This document shows, in pieces, positions 58,879-64,000 of a stretch of 64,000 nucleotides of DNA. The stretch comes from an uncultured Atopobiaceae bacterium (GTDB taxonomy: Bacteria; Actinomycetota; Coriobacteriia; Coriobacteriales; Atopobiaceae): the NCBI GenBank assembly GCA_944320975.1, contig CALUJM010000002.1:1-64000 (forward strand), given 5' to 3'. The notes under the pieces are model-generated. The model was not told where the DNA came from. It was given only the letters and a program-made list of their open reading frames with translations, and made no database searches. How positions within the stretch are numbered: position 1 is the stretch's first letter; each line of letters begins with the position of its first letter. Made by a program: the position numbers and the translations under genes.

Positions 58879-61800
58879 TCACCGGCGGCGCAGCGCGCGG
58901 GCGAGGTCGCGCAGGGCCTGCGGCAGGCGGGCGCCGTCGCCAGAGACGGGACCCTCGCCGTAGCGAACGAGGCAGGCGTTGCGCGCGAGGTCGCGCACGG
59001 TGTCCTCGAGCGCCGAGTCACCGAGCCGCTCGCAGATGGCCGCGGCGACGTCCTGCTCGGTCGCGGAGCGGTCCCAGCTCACGCGGGCCCGTCGCGCCAC
59101 CCGGCAGACGCGGCGCCAGGCGTAGTCCCAGTCCCCACGCTCGAGCCGCCGCCTGCGGGCGCGCAGCACGAGCCCTGCCGCCGCCCCGACGCAGCCGAGC
59201 GCGCAGAGGCCGAGAAGGACGGGTGCGGCCCACGCGGGCAGCTCGACGGAGCCGTCCGGGGCGTCAGCGCCCGTCGGCCGCGTGCCATCCGGGGCTTCGG
59301 GCTCGTCCGCCTCGGGCTCTGTCTCGCTCTCGGGTTCTCCGTCCTCCGCCTGCGGCGTCTGCGGCGCGACGGGCGTCCCGGGGGTCGCCGCGGGCTCGTC
59401 GGGCTCCGTCTCGCTCGCCGCGGGCGTCACGTCGACGCCCACCCAGCCGACGCCCTCGACCCACACCTCGCTCCAGGCGTGGAGCTGCCGCATCGTGACC
59501 TCGTAGCTGCCGTCCGCGGATGCCGGCCCCTGCGGCTGGTAGCCCAGGACCACGCGCGCCGGCACGCCGAGCAGGCGCGCCAGCACCGTGAACGCCGTCG
59601 CGTAGTGCGTGCAGTAGCCGCGCCGCTCGGCGAGGAAGTCGTCGATGACGGCGAGGTTGTCCTGGCCGTCTCCGCCGGGCGCGTCGAGCGCGTAGGTAAA
59701 CCCGCCCGAGGTGAAGTACCTCACGAGCCAGCGTATGGGAGCCATCTGGTCGCGGGATTCGAGGGCGCCCTCGTCTCGGGCCTGGGTCACGACGGCATCC
59801 AGGTGCGCGCCCGGCTCGCCGCCGATCGCGAGCATCCCGTCCGGGCGGTCGGCGGCGACGCCCCACGAGCGCAGCGCCGCGGCGTACGAGCCGAGCTCGT
59901 CGACGTCCTCGACGGAGGTCATGGGCTCGCGGTACGACCCTGTCGCCACGTAGGTGCGCGCGCCCGTGCTGCGCACGCTCTCGGTCCCCGGCGGCACGGG
60001 GGACGAGCCGCCGCTTGTCTGGATGGTGGTCGTCACGGTGGCGCCCGCGATCGCAAGCGTCGAGCCCGTGCGGGCCCGGAGCGGGTCGTCGAGCAGCGCG
60101 TCCTCGCCCGCGCTCGCGCGCCATGTCGACCCGTCGAAGTCCTCGAGGACGGCGGTGCGCAGGTAGAGCGGCCCGCCCGCGTTGGTGGTGTAGGTGAGCG
60201 CGACGGCGCTGGAGTTGCGCCGCAGGTCGCGCGAGAGGTCGATGAGCGTCTCTATCCGCGTCCCGCCCGGCAGGCCGAGGCTCGGAGGCGCGTCCGACCT
60301 CGCGAGCCATGCCCCCGCCGCCCCGAGCGCGCAGGCGAGAAGGACGGCGAGCCCCGCGCGCAGCGGCCGGCGGTCCCGCGGGGCGGCGAGCCAAGCGAGC
60401 ATGAGGCCGAGCGCGCAGACGGCGGCCGTCCAGGCGGGCGCCGTCGTCCCCATGACGCTCTGGTCGGCGGCGGCGAGGCCGAGAGGAACGAGGGCGACCG
60501 CCGGGCGCGTGGGGCGAGCGCTCGCAAGCAGCGCGCAGACGGCGGCGAGCGCTGCTCCGCCGAGCAGGATGACCAGGTCCCAGGCCGCATCCGCCTCGGT
60601 GTAGGGCTGTCCGCCGAGCTGGGCGACGCCCGCCGTCGCGAGCGCCCGAACGGCTCCGACGAGGTCGGCGCCATCGCGGGCCTCGGCTCGGGTGAGCTCG
60701 GCGGTGGCGTCGGGCAGGCCGAAGCCGTGTCGCGCCTCGAAGAGCGCGGAGACGGCCAGGGCGCCGGCAGCCAACGCGGCCAGGGCGAGCGCCTCGGCGA
60801 CGACAACCCGCACGCCCACGCGCGCGCCGCGCCGGGCGAGCGCCGACCCGATGGCGCAGCCCGCTGCCGAGGCAGCACCCAGCAGCGCCGCGACCGGCGC
60901 CACCCACACGCCATCGTGAATCATGTCGAGAAACGGAACCAGGGAGAGGAGCGCCAGCGCGCAGCAGGCGAGAAGCGCGGCGAGCTCGCACGGCCAGCTT
61001 GTCGCCGGGGTCCGGGCCCGCCCGGGGCGCACGTCCCTCTCGGCCCGCCCGTCCCTCTCGGCATCCGCCGTCGCCTCATGTGCCGGCGCGACGCCCGAGC
61101 CGGGGAGCGCATCGACGACCACGAGCGAGCGGCCGAGCGCCCCGTGGGAGAGCGCCGTCGCGAGCGGGCCGCGTGCGTCGCAGGTGACGAGCAGCACGCG
61201 CCTGCGGACGGCGCCTCCCGCGGCGAGCCGCGCCACGTGTCGCGCCCGGGTCGCGGCGTCCCCCCGGTCGGCCCCGTCGGCCACGAGGGCGGCGAGGAAG
61301 CGCTCCTGCTGCACGGGAGACCGCCAGCTGGCCAGCCCGTCGGTGAGCAGGACGTCGGGCGCGCGGCGCAGGCCCCGCAGCAGCGCCTCGACGGTGGTCG
61401 CGAGCGCGTCCGCGTCGCTCGTCCCGAGCGTGTCCGCCACCACGAGCACCGAGGGCGCCTGGCTTCCCGCCAGCTCGAGAGACATGAGCTCGCCGTGGTG
61501 CGCGCTCTGCCGCCATGAGATCTGACGCAGCCCGTCGCCGTGCTCGTAGGGGCGCACGCCCGAGGGGTCGCGCTCGGCGCTGCGGTCGAGGGCGGGCGTT
61601 GCCGCCCGCGACGACACGAGCCGCACGAGGGCGGGGTCCGCGACGGGGGGCACGCGCACCTCGCGGTCCGTGGCGTCCACGCGTCGCGCGCGCCAGAAGC
61701 CAAAGAGGTCGTGCCAGGTGAGGGTGACGCTGCGCTGCCGGTAGAGGCCGCGCCTGGAGGGCAGCTCTCCCGGGCGGGAGATCACCGACCCGTGCTGGTC

Positions 61801-62064
61801 AACGCGAACCCAGCTGTCCTCGCTGCGCTCCGGGGCGCCCAGGGGGCCGGGGCGCCCGCGCCCCCCGGCGCGCAGCCCGCGGGCGAGAAGGACCTCGACC
61901 AGGCCGAGCGCGCCGGCGGCGAGCGTCGCCGCCCCGGCCGCCAGAAGGGCGCCCCACCCGATTGCAGCCCCGATGGCGGTCAGCGCCGCGCCGCACGCGA
62001 GCTGGGCCGCGCCGCGGGCCGTGAGCGAGACGGGCGGGACGCGCCCCCTCGCGCCGCCGCTCAT
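58879..62064 (-). CDS. DUF58-transglutaminase fusion membrane protein
   Basis: A 1061-residue fusion. Residues 1-340: two hydrophobic helices then a DUF58 domain (PYEHGDGLRQISWRQS, around residue 170, and a vWA-like LVVADTLGTSDADAL). Residues 355-600: five to seven helices. Residues 610-880: transglutaminase domain with RRGYCTHYATAFTVLARLLG (catalytic Cys), HAWSEVWVEG (His) and GWVGVDVTP (Asp). An acidic linker, one more helix and a cytosolic tail follow. In most genomes DUF58 and TgpA-like proteins are separate genes of the MoxR operon. It overlaps moxR by four bases. Confidence 0.9.
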   Translation of the reverse strand: MSGGARGRVPPVSLTARGAAQLACGAALTAIGAAIGWGALLAAGAATLAAGALGLVEVLLARGLRAGGRGRPGPLGAPERSEDSWVRVDQHGSVISRPGELPSRRGLYRQRSVTLTWHDLFGFWRARRVDATDREVRVPPVADPALVRLVSSRAATPALDRSAERDPSGVRPYEHGDGLRQISWRQSAHHGELMSLELAGSQAPSVLVVADTLGTSDADALATTVEALLRGLRRAPDVLLTDGLASWRSPVQQERFLAALVADGADRGDAATRARHVARLAAGGAVRRRVLLVTCDARGPLATALSHGALGRSLVVVDALPGSGVAPAHEATADAERDGRAERDVRPGRARTPATSWPCELAALLACCALALLSLVPFLDMIHDGVWVAPVAALLGAASAAGCAIGSALARRGARVGVRVVVAEALALAALAAGALAVSALFEARHGFGLPDATAELTRAEARDGADLVGAVRALATAGVAQLGGQPYTEADAAWDLVILLGGAALAAVCALLASARPTRPAVALVPLGLAAADQSVMGTTAPAWTAAVCALGLMLAWLAAPRDRRPLRAGLAVLLACALGAAGAWLARSDAPPSLGLPGGTRIETLIDLSRDLRRNSSAVALTYTTNAGGPLYLRTAVLEDFDGSTWRASAGEDALLDDPLRARTGSTLAIAGATVTTTIQTSGGSSPVPPGTESVRSTGARTYVATGSYREPMTSVEDVDELGSYAAALRSWGVAADRPDGMLAIGGEPGAHLDAVVTQARDEGALESRDQMAPIRWLVRYFTSGGFTYALDAPGGDGQDNLAVIDDFLAERRGYCTHYATAFTVLARLLGVPARVVLGYQPQGPASADGSYEVTMRQLHAWSEVWVEGVGWVGVDVTPAASETEPDEPAATPGTPVAPQTPQAEDGEPESETEPEADEPEAPDGTRPTGADAPDGSVELPAWAAPVLLGLCALGCVGAAAGLVLRARRRRLERGDWDYAWRRVCRVARRARVSWDRSATEQDVAAAICERLGDSALEDTVRDLARNACLVRYGEGPVSGDGARLPQALRDLARALRRR
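60334..60345 (+). repeat. Repeated 12-mer GGCGAGAAGGAC
   Basis: In the DUF58-transglutaminase gene, antisense, within a membrane helix. Confidence 0.7.
61881..61893 (+). repeat. Repeated 13-mer GGGCGAGAAGGAC
   Basis: In the DUF58-transglutaminase gene, antisense, just after its second N-terminal helix. Confidence 0.75.
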
Positions 62065-63035
62065 CTCCGCTTTCCGTCGGGCGCCGGCACCCGGGCGATC
62101 GCGCGGGACAGGGCGGCCCGCTGCTGCTCGGTCTGCCCGGCGTCGGGGGAGAGGTCGCGCAGCACGAGGCGGTGGGCGAGCACGGCGGGAGCGAGCGCGC
62201 GGACGTCCGAGGGGAAGACAGACGCGCGCCCGTCGAGCAGCGCGCGCGTGCGGCTGATGGCGAGCAGGGCGAGCCCGGCGCGCGGGGAGGCACCGAGCCG
62301 GATCTCGGGCGAGCGGCGCGTGGCGTCGAGCAGCGCCAGGGCGTAGGCCGCGACCTTCTCGCCCACGTGGACGACCGAGGCGAGCTCGCGGAAGGCGCGC
62401 ACGTCGCTCAGGCCACAGACCGGGCGCACGCGGGAGACGGGGTCGACGCCCGAGGCTCCGGCGAGCATCGCGCGCTCCGCCTCGGCGGCCGGGTAGCCGA
62501 GGCTCGTGCGCACCATGAAGCGGTCGAGCTGCGCCTCGGGCAGGGGATAGGTGCCCTCCATCTCAACGGGGTTCTGCGTCGCCATCACGAAGTAGGGGTC
62601 GGGCAGGTCGTAGGTCGTGCCGTCCACGGAGACCCGCCGCTCCTCCATGGCCTCGAGCAGCGCCGCCTGGGTCTTGGGGTTGGCGCGGTTGATCTCGTCG
62701 GCGATGACCACGTCCGAGAAGAGCGGGCCGGGGTGGAAGGTGAAGGCGCGCGCCTGCGGGTCCCACACGCTCACGCCGGTGAGGTCGCTCGGAAGGAGGT
62801 CCGAGGTGAACTGGACGCGCGTCGCTCGGGCGCGTACCGCGCGGGCCAGCGCCCGCGCGAGCGTGGTCTTGCCCACGCCGGGGACGTCCTCGAGCAGCAG
62901 GTGCCCGCCGGAGAGCAGGCACATGACGGCGAGCGCGACGGCCTCGCGCGGCACGGCGAGCGCCGCGTCGAGCTCGTGGGCGATGTTTGCGCCGAGGCCG
63001 GCGGCGGCCTCCACGTCGGTGCCGGAGATTGCCAT
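62061..63035 (-). CDS. MoxR-family AAA+ ATPase
   Basis: A 324-residue AAA_3 ATPase: LLEDVPGVGKTTLARALA (Walker A, around residue 47), VIADEINRANPKTQAALLEAM (Walker B) and FVMATQNPVEMEGTYPLPEA (sensor 1). MoxR proteins act as chaperones for vWA-containing partners; the DUF58 fusion encoded next, with an ATGA overlap, is the expected client. AAGGAGG precedes the ATG at 63035. Confidence 0.93.
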   Translation of the reverse strand: MAISGTDVEAAAGLGANIAHELDAALAVPREAVALAVMCLLSGGHLLLEDVPGVGKTTLARALARAVRARATRVQFTSDLLPSDLTGVSVWDPQARAFTFHPGPLFSDVVIADEINRANPKTQAALLEAMEERRVSVDGTTYDLPDPYFVMATQNPVEMEGTYPLPEAQLDRFMVRTSLGYPAAEAERAMLAGASGVDPVSRVRPVCGLSDVRAFRELASVVHVGEKVAAYALALLDATRRSPEIRLGASPRAGLALLAISRTRALLDGRASVFPSDVRALAPAVLAHRLVLRDLSPDAGQTEQQRAALSRAIARVPAPDGKRR

Positions 63036-63243
63036 GAAGCCTCCTTCCCCCGTCTTGTCATAGTAGGCCGAGGCGGCTGCCGCCGGCCACGACAATTCGG
63101 CGAGGCGGGACAGAGGCCTCCGGGGCGCCCGCCCCTCGGGCTTTCAGCTTCGACCGCCATTCCCCGCAGCCGAGAATTCGGCGAGCGGAAAATTGCTATG
63201 CTTGCCTTTCGGTGTGTTGCCGAATCGTTTGATCGGGGGAGAC

Positions 63244-64000
63244 ATGGTCAAGACGCTGGTTCTCGTTCGGCACGGCGCGCCCGAGGTGGCCTCGGCCACC
63301 GGGCAGGACATCGACCGCAGGCTCACGACTGCCGGTGCCCGCGCGCTGCGCATCGCCTATCCGCGCACGTTCGCCCTGCTCGGTGACAATCCCAAGGTGG
63401 AGGTCTGGAGCAGCCCCGCCGTGCGCGCCATCGAGACCGCGGACGTGGTGGCCGCCGCCACGGGCGTCGAGGACATCGAGGTCCACCAGTCCCTCTACGC
63501 CCAGGACATGGCGACGTTTCTCGCCGAGCTCGACGCCGCGCAGACGCCCTGCGTGATCGCCGTCGGCCACGCCCCCCTCGTCGACAACCTCGCTTCCCGC
63601 CTGCTGGGCACCTGCCCGCCGCTGGGGAAGGGCTCCGCCATCGCCGTCGACCTCGCGGGCGGGTTCTCCGGCCGCGGCGTCCTGCGCTGGTATGTCTGCG
63701 GCCCGGAGTCGACCTCCTGGGAGGAGCTCGCGGTCGTGGAGCACGCGGTCGCCGGCGCCGTGCGCGACCTCTCCTCGCGGGCGGACGCGTTTCTCGCCGG
63801 ACCCGAGAGCGCCGAGGCGCTGCGCCAGTTCAGGATCGCCCTGCGCCGCGTCCGCTCGCTGCTGCAGTTCCTCGCCCCGTGGCAGACCAAGAAGCAGAAC
63901 CGCCGCTGCGAGCACGTGATCAAGGAGCTGCAGGTGGCCTCCGCTCGCCTGCGCGCCCTCGACATCCTCTCCGAGACCGTGTCCGGCCTCGTCGAGAGCG
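63244..64000 (+). CDS. SixA-type phosphatase fused to CHAD domain (partial)
   Basis: At least 252 residues, cut by the window end. Residues 1-150 are a histidine-phosphatase domain: VLVRHGAPE (catalytic RHG), SSPAVRAIETADVV and VGHAPLVDNLASRL. After about residue 170 comes the start of a CHAD domain (VEHAVAGAVRDLSS, then RQFRIALRRVRSLLQFL, with the conserved basic helix). CHAD domains bind polyphosphate. A SixA-CHAD fusion would place a phosphatase on polyphosphate granules or couple it to a polyphosphate signal. GGGGGAG precedes the ATG. Confidence 0.85.
   Translation, partial: MVKTLVLVRHGAPEVASATGQDIDRRLTTAGARALRIAYPRTFALLGDNPKVEVWSSPAVRAIETADVVAAATGVEDIEVHQSLYAQDMATFLAELDAAQTPCVIAVGHAPLVDNLASRLLGTCPPLGKGSAIAVDLAGGFSGRGVLRWYVCGPESTSWEELAVVEHAVAGAVRDLSSRADAFLAGPESAEALRQFRIALRRVRSLLQFLAPWQTKKQNRRCEHVIKELQVASARLRALDILSETVSGLVES

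Noticed and set aside
58795..61518. A plus-strand frame of about 900 codons opposite the transglutaminase gene
   Set aside because: Its composition is Arg/Ala/Gly-rich with no domain, typical of antisense frames in high-GC DNA; the minus strand encodes recognisable DUF58 and transglutaminase motifs.
3483..61893. The repeated 13-mer as a Chi, KOPS or architecture-imparting motif
   Set aside because: Those motifs are strongly strand-biased along a replichore; here the orientations are about equal. Genome-wide counts are still needed.
1..64000. tRNA, rRNA or other known structured RNA genes
   Set aside because: I looked through the intergenic stretches for T-loop-like and other conserved RNA motifs and found none; a covariance-model scan could still reveal small RNAs.

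Overview
The window is high-GC bacterial chromosome, roughly two thirds G+C by eye. The gene content suggests a coriobacterial actinobacterium of the Olsenella/Atopobiaceae type: a CBS-domain manganese pyrophosphatase, a DUF1846 protein, a two-gene [FeFe]-hydrogenase/GltD module, a MetH with a detached activation protein, and many intergenic palindromes. That placement is inference; there is no rRNA marker, and I see no rRNA, tRNA, CRISPR array or prophage.

Layout. 0.2-6.2 kb: a PurF-like protein without the catalytic cysteine, a zinc-ribbon membrane protein, a decayed Memo/LigB-like pseudogene, a YdcF-like membrane protein, isocitrate dehydrogenase and a GntR/UTRA regulator. 6.3-13.5 kb: a perfect operator-like palindrome before a mannose-6-phosphate-isomerase-like gene, then four minus-strand genes (a Glu/Pro-rich protein, TrmB, a YfbR-like HD protein, CBS-PPase). 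13.8-22.4 kb, plus strand: EttA, an LDH/MDH-family enzyme, an ABC exporter behind a possible phase-variable poly-G promoter, a CPBP protease and a large membrane protein. 22.7-35.6 kb: asparaginase and a HAD phosphatase, a DUF559-like gene between two copies of one palindrome, DUF1846, an operon of pseudo-esterase with a histone-H1-like tail plus ATP-grasp plus GNAT, cysK-cysE, Pth2, a CDF transporter and an acyltransferase. 35.7-45.4 kb: a prepilin peptidase, a HAD phosphatase, the methionine genes metF, activation protein and metH, and the hydrogenase pair. 45.6-54.6 kb, accessory: a SEC-C protein, a broken HipA/CtkA-like kinase with a resolvase-HTH partner, and a minus-strand TerB_N/TerB_C, DUF2791 ATPase, Lhr-like helicase operon, a probable stand-alone defence or DNA-processing module. 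54.9-64 kb: YaaA, a spermidine-synthase-like protein, HtpG, a MoxR plus DUF58-transglutaminase fusion operon, and a SixA-CHAD protein cut by the window edge.

Two genome-scale signals cut across the genes. (1) A 12-13-mer, (G)GGCGAGAAGRAC, occurs at least 15 times in both orientations, in intergenic DNA and in interdomain linkers or tails of unrelated proteins. This is the distribution expected of a DNA-uptake-type sequence. (2) At least nine families of long, often perfect palindromes sit between genes. Several have outer arms that differ by locus yet remain exactly self-complementary. Three genes take their stop codon from one family, and one palindrome lies in frame inside the helicase gene.
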